Below are positions 36,187 to 44,112 of a stretch of DNA of 64,000 nucleotides, piece by piece. The translations under genes were made by a program, and so were the position numbers. Under the pieces are notes generated by a model, which worked only from the letters and a program-made list of their open reading frames with translations, ran no database searches and was not told where the DNA came from. Position 1 is the first letter of the stretch; every line of letters begins with the position of its first letter. The DNA comes from Streptomyces nigrescens (GTDB lineage: Bacteria; Actinomycetota; Actinomycetes; Streptomycetales; Streptomycetaceae). The DNA lies in NCBI GenBank assembly GCA_024349765.1, contig AP026073.1:7130001-7194000 (forward strand), in the 5' to 3' direction.

Positions 36187-37578
36187 TCAGTCCGTGTGCG
36201 GCCGCTGGGCCAGCAGGGCTCCGGCGAACCCGTTGAAGGTGCTGTGCAGACTCAGGACGGAGTCGATCCGCCGCTTCCTGGGCGCACCCATGACGAAGTC
36301 GGTGCCGTCGTCCGGCGGCGTCCGCAGATGCGCGATCGGCGGCAGCTCCCCGGTGGCGAACAGGTGCGGCGCCAGGGCGAGTTCGGCCAGCGGGCCGGCG
36401 GCACCGAGGGTGCCGGTGACCGGCCGCAGCGAGCCGACCAGCACCCCGCTGTCCTTCAGCAGCGCCCGCAGCAGCTCCGCCTCCGCGGCGTCGTGCCGGA
36501 CGGTGCCCTTGCCGTCGGCGAGGACGGCGCCGAGGGTGTCGGGCGTCAGGCCGTGCTCGGCCAGCAGCCCGCGCGGGCCCTCGGCGAGGGCGGACGGGCC
36601 GACGCCGCTGTCCACCGCCGGCCGCAGCGCCGCCCCCAGGAACGTCACCAGCGGCCGCGCCCCGCGCGCCGCCGCGTCCCCGGCCCGCTCCAGCACCAGC
36701 GCCACCGCGCCCTCGGCCAGAACGGTGCCGTCCCGCTCCGCGTCGAAGCTGCGCAGCGCCGCCCCGTCGGGCCCGCCGGGCGTCAGATGGCCGGCGCGGT
36801 ACTGCGCGGCCAGCTTCAGCGGCTCGTTGTAGCTGCCGGCGCCGACCACCAGCGCGGTGTCGCACGTCCCCTCGCGCAGCGTGAAGGCCGCCCGCTGCAG
36901 CGCGCCCAGCGCGGCCCCGGCGTCCTGGACGAACGCCGCGCAGTCGCCCCGGAACCGCTGCGCGATGCTGATCAGCGCGAGCGTGTTGTTGTTCAGCGCC
37001 CGGATGACGGTGAACGGGTTGAAGGTGGCCGCGTTGCCGAACGCCTCCGCCACCAGCCGCGTCAGGTTCACCCCCGCCTCCGGCGAGTGGTCCGTGCGGG
37101 CGTTGTCCAGCGCCTTGTGGAACGCCGCCGCGCTCAGGTCGGTGGAGTCGTCCTGCGCGACGTACAGCCCGCGCCGCTCCTCCGGCACCTGCTGCCAGCT
37201 CTCCCCGGCCGCCGCCATCGCGTCCTGCGCGGCGAGCACCGCGTTGAACGTGAACGGCGTCCCGAACTTGCGCAGTTTGTGCGGGACGCTGTCCCGGCTC
37301 TCCTCCTGGAGCGCGTCCGGCACGTGTCCGAAGTGGCTGATCTTCCGGGTCCGCACGTACGGGTCCCGGTACGGCGACAGCGCCGGCTGCGCCTGCCGCC
37401 AGGCCGACCACAGCGCCTCGGGGCCGCGCCCGGTGGGCAGCACCGCGCCGATGCCGGTGACGACGATCGCGTCCGGGTCGAAGCCCGTACCGGAGGTGCC
37501 GGGGGTGTGGGGGGTGCGGGGGTTGGGGTCGTCGTGGAGCTCGTCCGAGGGGTTCGTACTCGGGAGGTCAGTCGTCAT
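36187..37578 (-). CDS. Catalytically inactive ketosynthase-like protein (CLF-like), pair 2
   Basis: A 463-residue thiolase-fold protein. The N-terminus carries a ~35-residue Pro/Thr extension, then AIVVTGIGAVLPTGRGPEALW. Around the normal Cys nucleophile it reads FVQDAGAALGALQ, with Gln218 at or next to the Cys position. The two catalytic His motifs are changed (LADGKGTVRHD instead of AHGTGT; VTGTLGAAG without GH). Gln for Cys is the mark of KS-beta/chain-length-factor and KSQ domains. It overlaps the active KS at 37568 by 11 nt and is probably its heterodimer partner, shaping chain length or priming by decarboxylation. Confidence 0.85.
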   Translation of the reverse strand: MTTDLPSTNPSDELHDDPNPRTPHTPGTSGTGFDPDAIVVTGIGAVLPTGRGPEALWSAWRQAQPALSPYRDPYVRTRKISHFGHVPDALQEESRDSVPHKLRKFGTPFTFNAVLAAQDAMAAAGESWQQVPEERRGLYVAQDDSTDLSAAAFHKALDNARTDHSPEAGVNLTRLVAEAFGNAATFNPFTVIRALNNNTLALISIAQRFRGDCAAFVQDAGAALGALQRAAFTLREGTCDTALVVGAGSYNEPLKLAAQYRAGHLTPGGPDGAALRSFDAERDGTVLAEGAVALVLERAGDAAARGARPLVTFLGAALRPAVDSGVGPSALAEGPRGLLAEHGLTPDTLGAVLADGKGTVRHDAAEAELLRALLKDSGVLVGSLRPVTGTLGAAGPLAELALAPHLFATGELPPIAHLRTPPDDGTDFVMGAPRKRRIDSVLSLHSTFNGFAGALLAQRPHTD

Positions 37579-38854
37579 AACCGCGTACCACCAGACTGGC
37601 GTTGAGGCCGCCGAAGCCGAAGGAATTGCTCACTGCCACCGACACCTCCTGGTGCCGGGCCTTGTCCGGGACGTAATCGAGATCGCAGGCCGGGTCGGGG
37701 TTCTCCAGGTTGAGCGTGGGCGGCACGATGCCGTCGCGCACGGACAGCACCGTCGCGATCAGCTCCGGCGCGCCGGCCGCGGCGATCAGGTGCCCGAGCA
37801 TCGTCTTGTTGGCGGTCACCGCCAGCTTCCGGTAGTGCTCGCCGCCGGCGAAGACGTCCTTGATCGCCCGGGTCTCGATCGGATCGTTCAGGGGCGTGGA
37901 CGTGCCGTGCGCATTGACCGAGTCCACCGCCTCCGGAGCCACGCCGCCGTCCGCCAGCGCCCGGCGCATCGCCAGCGCCGCGCCCACGCCGTCCGGATGC
38001 GGGGCGGTGACCTGATAAGCGTCGAGGGAGCTACCAAAACCCGCCACCTCGGCATAGACGATCGCGCCGCGCCGCCGGGCGCTCTCCTCGCTCTCCAGCA
38101 CCAGCATCGCGGCGCCCTCCGCGGCGACCAGACCGCTGCGGTCCCGGTCGAAGGCGCGGCACAGCCGGTCCCCGAACAGCTCGGACGTGGAGGGCGCCCC
38201 CAGCAGGTGCAGCCCGGTCATGGTGGGCAGGTTCAGCACCGAGTCGGCGCCGCCCACCACCATCGCGTCCACCTCACCGCGCCGGATCATCCGGAACCCG
38301 TGCCCGATGGCGTGCGTGGCGCCCGCGCAGGCGGTGCTGAAGTTCAGCGCCGGGCCGCGCAGCCGGTGCCGGGCCGCGATCCCGGCGGCCAGCGCGTCAT
38401 TGGTGCAGAACAGGCCGCTGGCCCGGTCGAGTCGGTCGCGCCGCGCGTACAGCGCCTGCCAGCTGGGCTGCCCGTCCTCGCCGAGGGCCGGCAGCAGCTC
38501 CAGCGGGTCGCGTTCCGGTACGCCCGAGCCGACCGCGGTGCCGATCCGGCCCGCCGTCCACGCCCCGTCCCCGCCGGCCGCCAGACCGGCGTCGGCCAGC
38601 GCCTGGCCGGCCGCCGCCAGCCCGAACCGCACCCGCCGCTCCACCGGCCCCGGGTCCTCGTCGGCCCCGTACCGCGCCGCGAACGCCGCGTCGTCGACCG
38701 GCGCCGCATAGCGCACCGGGAAGTCGTCCACGCCCGGCGGCTGCCAGCCGCGGATCGCCGAGCGGCCCTCGCACAGGCCCTCCCACACGGTCTGCCAGTC
38801 GAGCCCCAGTCCGCAGACGGCGCCCAGTCCGGTCACCACGACGCGGCGGCTCAT
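37568..38854 (-). CDS. Active beta-ketoacyl-ACP synthase (KS-alpha), pair 2
   Basis: A 428-residue condensing enzyme with a full catalytic set: Cys176 in NFSTACAGATHAIG, His316 in NAHGTST, Lys350 and His355 in NKTMLGHLIAAAG, and the closing NSFGFGGLNASLVV. It extends an ACP-bound acyl chain with malonyl-ACP. It belongs with FabF-like type II PKS ketosynthases rather than aromatic minimal-PKS ones, judging by motif style. ATG 38854 overlaps the upstream KS-like gene by 4 nt (ATGA) and it overlaps the downstream KS-like gene, so all four KS-type proteins are translationally coupled. Confidence 0.92.
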   Translation of the reverse strand: MSRRVVVTGLGAVCGLGLDWQTVWEGLCEGRSAIRGWQPPGVDDFPVRYAAPVDDAAFAARYGADEDPGPVERRVRFGLAAAGQALADAGLAAGGDGAWTAGRIGTAVGSGVPERDPLELLPALGEDGQPSWQALYARRDRLDRASGLFCTNDALAAGIAARHRLRGPALNFSTACAGATHAIGHGFRMIRRGEVDAMVVGGADSVLNLPTMTGLHLLGAPSTSELFGDRLCRAFDRDRSGLVAAEGAAMLVLESEESARRRGAIVYAEVAGFGSSLDAYQVTAPHPDGVGAALAMRRALADGGVAPEAVDSVNAHGTSTPLNDPIETRAIKDVFAGGEHYRKLAVTANKTMLGHLIAAAGAPELIATVLSVRDGIVPPTLNLENPDPACDLDYVPDKARHQEVSVAVSNSFGFGGLNASLVVRGYDD

Positions 38855-40059
38855 GATCCGGCTCCTTCCAGTACGACGGCACACACCTGACCGCGTGCGC
38901 CGCAGGCCAGCACCAGCACCCGGGAGACCGGCAGCGGCTCCTCGCGGACGGTTTCCCCGTCGTCCGCGAGGAGCCGCCCGGTGGCCAGCCCGTGCAGCGC
39001 CAGCACCACATGGGCCAGCGGATGGGCGGGCCCGAGCACACCGGTGGCGCGCTCGGCCCCGGCCACCGCGGGCCGGGCGCCGGCCGGCCCGAAGACCCGG
39101 TCGAGCGCGGCGCGCTGGGCCTGCTCGCCGGCCGCCGTCCACCCGGCGTCCGGCAGCACCCAGCCGATCCCCGCGGCGTCGGTACCGGCCATCGCCAGCG
39201 CCGCGTGCACCGCCTCGGTGAGCGCCGAGGTCAGGTCCGCACCGTCCGCACCGAACCCGCGCCCGTAACCGGCCAGCCGCACCGCCGGACCATCGGGCGC
39301 CGCGGGTACGTCCCGCGCCCCCGGTACGTCCGGCCCGCGCCGGGCGACGAGGAACGCGGCCCCCTCCCCGGGGGCGGCACCGGTCCAGCCCAGCTCCTCG
39401 TACTGCGGGAACAGCAGCGGATGCACCTTCGGGCTGACCGCACCGATGACGGCCGCCTCGTTCTCGCCCTCGGCGACCGAGAGCACCCCGTCGACCAGGG
39501 CCGAAAGGCCCGCGTCGGAGAACGGGGAGTACGCGGCCATCGCACCGGTCAGCCCGAACACCGCCGAAATGTGCGCCGCGGCCGTGCTGTTGAGATGGGA
39601 CAGCCCGCTGAACGGCGGGACCTCCCGGCCGTAGAGCGCCGCGACCGCACCGGGCGAGTCGTCCGCCGCCCGCCGCAGCCCGTCCAGGGCGGAGAACCGC
39701 AACAACTGCTCGTCGACCGTGGGCAGTCCGAGGTACAGACCCCAGCCCTCCCCGCCCACCGGGCCGGTCACCGAGGGACCGGTCAGCGCCAGCCGCGCCC
39801 CGTACAGCGCCATCCGCGCCTGCTTCTCGGAGGTGCGCAGCACCCGCCGGTGCACACCGAGCGTCGCCGCGTCCGGGTCGTCGACGAGGAACGCGGTACC
39901 CGCGCCGGGCCAGGCCTCGGCGAGCAGCTCGTCGGACCGGCCGGTGTCCTTGCCGGCCACCAGGGCCTCCCACAGCGACGCGGGGTCCGCGCCCGCCGCG
40001 GTGTATAAGCCGGGTGCGGTCAGCCGCACCGCATCGAGGTTCGTCATCGCGTCACTCAC
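38851..40059 (-). CDS. Catalytically inactive ketosynthase-like protein, pair 1
   Basis: A 402-residue divergent KS-fold protein. Recognisable landmarks are AAAHISAVFGLTGAMAAYSPFSDAGLSALVDGVLSVAEG (about 160-198), where the Cys loop of active enzymes reads YSPFSDAG and lacks Cys, and GEGAAFLVARR. No HGT or NK..GH motif is found. It is more divergent than the partner at 36187. GTG 40059 lies in a GTGA overlap with the preceding active KS stop, so it is probably the non-catalytic subunit of that KS. Having two KS/KS-like pairs is unusual for a cluster this small. Confidence 0.75.
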   Translation of the reverse strand: MSDAMTNLDAVRLTAPGLYTAAGADPASLWEALVAGKDTGRSDELLAEAWPGAGTAFLVDDPDAATLGVHRRVLRTSEKQARMALYGARLALTGPSVTGPVGGEGWGLYLGLPTVDEQLLRFSALDGLRRAADDSPGAVAALYGREVPPFSGLSHLNSTAAAHISAVFGLTGAMAAYSPFSDAGLSALVDGVLSVAEGENEAAVIGAVSPKVHPLLFPQYEELGWTGAAPGEGAAFLVARRGPDVPGARDVPAAPDGPAVRLAGYGRGFGADGADLTSALTEAVHAALAMAGTDAAGIGWVLPDAGWTAAGEQAQRAALDRVFGPAGARPAVAGAERATGVLGPAHPLAHVVLALHGLATGRLLADDGETVREEPLPVSRVLVLACGARGQVCAVVLEGAGS

Positions 40060-41366
40060 CCCGCCTGCGCCAGGATCAGCGAGCAGTTCTGCCCGCCGAA
40101 ACCGAAGGAGTTGGACAGCACCGTGGTCACCGGCGTGTGCCGCTGCTCGGTGACGATGTCCAGACCGCGGGTCACCTCGTCCGGCTCGTGGAAGTTGAGC
40201 GTCGGCAGCACGGCCTGCCGCTGCAGGCTGAGCACCGACAGCACCGCCTCGGCCGCCCCGCTGTTCGCCAGCGAATGGCCCATGGCGGACTTGTTGCCGG
40301 TCACCGGGATCCGGCCCACCCGCTCGCCGAACACGGTGTGCAGCGCCGCCGCCTCACAGGTGTCGTTGGCCTCGGTCGAGGTGCCGTGCGCATTGACGTG
40401 GTCGATGTCGTCCGGGGTCAGCCCGCCGTCCGCGAGCGCCGCCCGGATACAGGTGGCGTAGTCGGAGCCGTCGCGGGAACTGGACGTCATCTTCACCGCC
40501 TCGGTCACCCCGGCGTAGCCCGCGACCCGGGCCAGCACCCGGGCGCCCCGGGCCTCGGCGTGCGCCCGCGACTCCAGCACCAGGAACGCGGCGCCGTCCC
40601 CGATGACGAACCCGGAGCGGTCCTTGTCGAACGGGCGGCTCAGCTCCGCCGCGTCCCGGTCCCCGGCCGGCGCCAGCGCACCGATCCCGTAGAACGCGGC
40701 GACCGAGGCCAGCGTCGTCAGGCTCTCCGCGCCGCCGGCCAGCGCCACGTCGAGGGTGCCGCTGCGGATGTAGCGGTACGCGCTGCCGATGGCCATCCCG
40801 CCCGCGGCGCAGGCGTCCGCGTGCGTCTCCAGCACCCCGGCCGCACCGAAGTAGTCGGCCAGCCGCGCGGTGGCGGTGTCCGGCTGGACCCGCTCGTGCC
40901 GCCGCGGGTCCGGCCCGCCCGCGTCGAGGTATGCGTCCAGGTCCAGCGCGCCCGCCTCGAAGTCCACATGGTCGGCCAGACCGGCGAGTTCGGCGGGCTC
41001 CATCACCATGCGGTTGCAGGCGAGGAAGACGCCGCCGCGCTCGGAGTCCAGGCGCCGCGGCAGTCCGCTGCGCTCCCAGGCCTGGGCGGCGGCGTGCCAG
41101 GCGAGCGCGCCGGCCGGCCCCAGCGGGCGGGCCTCCGGCGGCACCGCCTCCTCCAGGGACCGCCGCACCGCGGGGTCGATGTGGGCCGAGACGGCGCAGG
41201 GCACGCCCCACTCCTTGTGGAGCGGGTGCTCGGCGATGAGGGTGTTCCCCTGCGCGAGATGGTCGAACAGCGCCTCGGGGTCGGTCAGTCGACCGGCCAC
41301 CAGGCCGATACCGGTCACCACGACCTCATGACCGGCCCCGGCGGGTATGTGGGGGTTCACTTGCAT
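40056..41366 (-). CDS. Active beta-ketoacyl-ACP synthase (KS-alpha), pair 1
   Basis: A 436-residue ketosynthase: VVVTGIGLVAGRLTDPEAL, nucleophile Cys186 in THADACAAGGMAIG, His327 in NAHGTSTEANDT, Lys359/His364 in NKSAMGHSLANSGA and NSFGFGGQNCSLIL. The Cys elbow DACAAGG differs from the common TACA/TACS of FabF, and GMAIGSAYRYIRSG follows the normal pattern. It lies 42 nt after the ACP gene and overlaps its inactive partner. ATG 41366. It may perform initiation or a different set of extensions from the KS at 37568. Confidence 0.92.
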   Translation of the reverse strand: MQVNPHIPAGAGHEVVVTGIGLVAGRLTDPEALFDHLAQGNTLIAEHPLHKEWGVPCAVSAHIDPAVRRSLEEAVPPEARPLGPAGALAWHAAAQAWERSGLPRRLDSERGGVFLACNRMVMEPAELAGLADHVDFEAGALDLDAYLDAGGPDPRRHERVQPDTATARLADYFGAAGVLETHADACAAGGMAIGSAYRYIRSGTLDVALAGGAESLTTLASVAAFYGIGALAPAGDRDAAELSRPFDKDRSGFVIGDGAAFLVLESRAHAEARGARVLARVAGYAGVTEAVKMTSSSRDGSDYATCIRAALADGGLTPDDIDHVNAHGTSTEANDTCEAAALHTVFGERVGRIPVTGNKSAMGHSLANSGAAEAVLSVLSLQRQAVLPTLNFHEPDEVTRGLDIVTEQRHTPVTTVLSNSFGFGGQNCSLILAQAG

Positions 41367-41408
41367 TCCTTTCGCACGTCGAACGCCTTCGGCGGCGGCC
41401 GGCCAGGG

Positions 41409-41987
41409 TCAGCCGACGGGCTGGGCGTGCCCCAGCGCGGCCAGCGCCGCGCGGACGCCCTCGGCCATCACCTCGTCACCGGTGGCCGCCTCCAGCGCGG
41501 CACCGCAGCCGGCGCACTGGACCTTGCCGGACGGCGCGATCTGCGCCTTGTCGGCGGCGCATTCGGTGCAGGCCTCGGGAAGGTGGTCGAAGATCCGGTG
41601 GGTGAACGCCGCCCAGTGCGCGCTGGTGGCCGCCGCGGCGACCTCGTACGGGCGCATCCCGGCGTGCACCTGCTCCTCGCTGTAGCCGAACGCGCTGCGC
41701 CGCAGCACCTCGGCGGCCAGCTCGGAGATCCCGCCGCGCTCGTCGTAGAGCTGCTCCGACCCGCCGAGCGCCGACGCCAGCTGGTCGAGCACATTGGACT
41801 TGGGCAGCGCCACGCCGAGCTTGGTCTCCATCTCGAAGCGGAATTCGACCAGGTCGAGGGATTCGGCCCCGAGGTCGGAGACGAGGGTGGCGTCCGCGGT
41901 GATCTCATCGACGCTGCTGCCCAGCACCTGCGCCAGTCCCTCGCGGACGATGTCGTGGATCCGGTCTGCCTCGTAGGGGTTCTGCAT
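41409..41987 (-). CDS. Acyl carrier protein fused to a C-terminal zinc-ribbon domain
   Basis: A 192-residue protein. Residues 1-85 are an ACP with phosphopantetheine Ser43 in DLGAESLDLVEFRFEMETKLGV. An ~45-residue helical linker follows (ISELAAEVLRRSAFGYSEEQ, AHWAAFTHRIFDHLP), then a four-Cys ribbon: Cys140/143 in CTEC and Cys158/161 in CAGC, closing with a helix. Ordinary ACPs are ~80-90 residues, so the 105-residue extension is unusual. The ATG 41987 with GAGGAGAGAA upstream is clear; the longer frame to 42038 is not needed. First gene of the PKS operon. The ribbon may dock one of the KS pairs or the aminotransferase-reductase. Confidence 0.88.
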   Translation of the reverse strand: MQNPYEADRIHDIVREGLAQVLGSSVDEITADATLVSDLGAESLDLVEFRFEMETKLGVALPKSNVLDQLASALGGSEQLYDERGGISELAAEVLRRSAFGYSEEQVHAGMRPYEVAAAATSAHWAAFTHRIFDHLPEACTECAADKAQIAPSGKVQCAGCGAALEAATGDEVMAEGVRAALAALGHAQPVG

Positions 41988-42678
41988 GGTTCTCTCCTCG
42001 TTTCGAAAGCACTCTGCACGCCACCTTTTACCGGCCATGGAAACACTGGAAAACGGCAGCGGAAATTACTTGGCGGCACGTTTCGTCAACCGGACGAAAA
42101 CCGGAAGGAAAGTGCGGTGAGAGGACATGACTGAGCCCGCGACGGTTTTACACAGAACGGCTTCGCAAAGCCGGAATGAATTACCGGAAAACCGTCGGAA
42201 AATTCTGCTCAGTACGCCCGGCAGGAGGCGGCGGCCGCCAGCGCGGCACACTCGGCCCCGGGCCGCTGAACGCCGGGGCACTCTCCCGGGAAGCGGGAAG
42301 CCCGGCCACCTGACGTCGTTACGGACATTGCTTCAGACATCGCTTCAGACATCGCTGAACGCGTGACACATGCCATCCCCCGTAGCAAATGATCCCCCCG
42401 ATACCTGCTTACACAGGAACAGGCCGTAATACGTCGGCGAAACCACTTCGTCGTGGCCCACCGAAAGGACCTGCACCGCCTCTCCCGGAGGCGCGATAAA
42501 AACGTTACCAGAGCTCCCCAGAAGCGTCACGGAAATGTGCGGTAGGTCACGTGACCCAATCTCTTCCCCGCGGGGTCAACTCAAAAGGTTCCGTGGTAAT
42601 GAAAAACTTAACGTGGGATTCACATACCCGTGGGCCTGTTTTTCCGTCCCGAACCGTCCCGAAAACCGACCCGGCCGC
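41988..42678 (-). other. 691-bp regulatory region upstream of the PKS operon
   Basis: It is more AT-rich than its surroundings. Leftward promoter-like TTGACG (42084-42089) and TAATTT (42063-42068), spaced 15 nt, lie 76-102 nt before the ACP gene. A TetR-type palindrome is at 42545-42556. A minus-strand GTG frame of 61 codons (42345-42530) starts 15 nt from that palindrome, but its third positions are only about 60% GC and it has no known match, so I do not call it a gene. A transcript from the palindrome would have a ~550-nt leader. Confidence 0.6.
42543..42558 (-). promoter_or_regulatory. Putative TetR operator 2 (PKS operon side)
   Basis: TAGGTCACGTGACCCA contains the perfect 12-bp palindrome GGTCACGTGACC (42545-42556). 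It differs by one base from the core GGTCACGCGACC in the P450-operon promoter at 47053-47064, so it is probably bound by the same repressor. Confidence 0.6.
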
Positions 42679-43872
42679 CTAATTCAACCGCCGCGCATAC
42701 CCCGGCAGCAGCTTCCCCTGATTCACACTCACCGCACCCACCAGACGCTCCCCCCGGTAGTGCGCCACCAGCACCGCACCCTCCGCCGCGGACCCCGCCT
42801 CCACCACCTCGCGGTCCCCCGTACCCGGCAGCCCCACCGACCGGATCCGCAACCCGAACGCCGCCGTCCAGAACGACGGCACATGCACATACGGCTCGGC
42901 CGCCGCCGGCCCCGCCAGCAGATTCCGCCCCGCCAGCTCACCCTGCGCGGCCGCATTGCTCCAGTGCTCCAACGGAACCGGCCCCTCCGCCGTCCGCACC
43001 GCCTCACACCACGCCGCGTCCCCGGCCACCACCACCGCCGGATCCGCCACACCCGCACCACCGGCACCACCCGCGGCCCGCGCGAACAGCCGCTCGTCAC
43101 AGTGGATCCGCCCGGACGGCAACGCCAGCCCCGACCCCACCAGCCACCCCGTGGCCGGCACCATCCCGATCGCCACCACCACCAGCGACGCGGACACCTC
43201 CGCCCCGTCCGCCAGCACCACCGCCCGCACCCGGCCGCCCGCGGCCGCCGCGAAACCCCGCACACCCACGCCCAGCCGCAACGCCACCCCCGCCCGGCCC
43301 GCCGCCTCCGACACCACCTCCGCCACCGTGCCGCCCAGCGCCCGCAGCGGCGCACCGAACGGCTCCACCAGCGTGACCTTCACCCCCAGCCCGCTCAGCG
43401 ACGACGCCAGCTCCACCCCGACGAACCCGGCACCGACGATCACCACCTCATCGGCCCCACCGGCCACCTCGGCCCGCAACCGCCGGACGTCCGCCAGCCC
43501 CCGCACCGTCACCACCCCGTCCGGCACCCCGGCCCCGGGCCACTCCCGCGCCTTCGCACCCGGCGCCAGCACCACCCCGTCGTACGGCAGCTCCGCACCG
43601 TCGGCCAGCCGCACCCGCCGCCGCTCCCGGTCCAGCCCGACCGCCCCGGTCCCCCGGATCCAGCGGGCGCCGAACTCCGCCTCACCCGCCAGCCGGATGT
43701 CGTCCCCGGTCATCGTCCCGGCCACCACCTGCTTCGTCAGCGGCGGCCGGTCGTAGGGCAGTTCCCGCTCGTCCGACACCACCGTCAGCCGGCCGTCGAA
43801 CCCCTCGGCCCGCAGCGACCCCGCGGCCCGCACCCCCGCGAGACCCGCCCCCACCACGACGACCTCGCGCAA
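42679..43872 (-). CDS. FAD-dependent ferredoxin reductase
   Basis: A 397-residue pyridine-nucleotide oxidoreductase of the P450-redox (putidaredoxin-reductase/BphA4) type. FAD motif VVVGAGLAGVRAAGSLRAEG is at the N-terminus, then DRPPLTK, NAD motif VIVGAGFVGVELASSLSGLG near 145 and AIGMVPATGWLVGSG. PAVVVAGDAAWCE follows, with EHWSNAAAQGELAGRNLL and an ALLVAHYRGERLVGAVSVNQ-like C-terminal domain. It passes NAD(P)H electrons to the ferredoxin encoded just upstream. The longest start is TTG 43872, with AGGGGG upstream; an internal GTG is possible. Last gene of the P450 operon. Confidence 0.9.
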   Translation of the reverse strand: MREVVVVGAGLAGVRAAGSLRAEGFDGRLTVVSDERELPYDRPPLTKQVVAGTMTGDDIRLAGEAEFGARWIRGTGAVGLDRERRRVRLADGAELPYDGVVLAPGAKAREWPGAGVPDGVVTVRGLADVRRLRAEVAGGADEVVIVGAGFVGVELASSLSGLGVKVTLVEPFGAPLRALGGTVAEVVSEAAGRAGVALRLGVGVRGFAAAAGGRVRAVVLADGAEVSASLVVVAIGMVPATGWLVGSGLALPSGRIHCDERLFARAAGGAGGAGVADPAVVVAGDAAWCEAVRTAEGPVPLEHWSNAAAQGELAGRNLLAGPAAAEPYVHVPSFWTAAFGLRIRSVGLPGTGDREVVEAGSAAEGAVLVAHYRGERLVGAVSVNQGKLLPGYARRLN

Positions 43873-43875
43873 CGC

Positions 43876-44070
43876 TCAGGCCCCCTCGACCACGAGCGCC
43901 CGCACCGGACACGCCCGCACCGCGGCGGCCACCTTGCCCGCCAGCCCGTCCGGCACCTCCGGCGCCACCACCAGGCGCTCGTCGTCATCGAGCGCGAACA
44001 CCTCGGGCGCCACCAGCGCACACTGCCCGAGCCCGTCACACACGTCCCGGTCGACCCGGATCTCCACCAT
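43876..44070 (-). CDS. [3Fe-4S]-type ferredoxin
   Basis: A 64-residue ferredoxin. The cluster Cys residues are in VCDGLGQCALVAPEVF (CxxxxxC) and in RACPVRALVVE, the three-Cys pattern of small actinomycete P450 ferredoxins. The acidic surface (ALDDDERL) fits reductase/P450 docking. ATG 44070 is chosen, as homologues start MVEIRVD; a frame to 44094 adds eight residues. It lies between the P450 and its reductase, so these three genes form a complete electron-transfer chain. Confidence 0.9.
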   Translation of the reverse strand: MVEIRVDRDVCDGLGQCALVAPEVFALDDDERLVVAPEVPDGLAGKVAAAVRACPVRALVVEGA

Positions 44071-44112
44071 CCCGCTACCCCCCACCGCTCTCACCCTGCT
44101 CCTGATACCGCG

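Noticed and set aside
33222-36236. 1004-codon open frame on the plus strand antisense to the aminotransferase-reductase fusion
   Set aside because: Its composition is Arg/Gly/Val/His low complexity and it mirrors the high GC third positions of the real minus-strand gene, which has clear domain motifs.
42066-42366. Short frames on both strands upstream of the ACP gene
   Set aside because: Arg-rich or mixed composition, no RBS, region lower in GC than coding DNA; better explained as promoter/leader.
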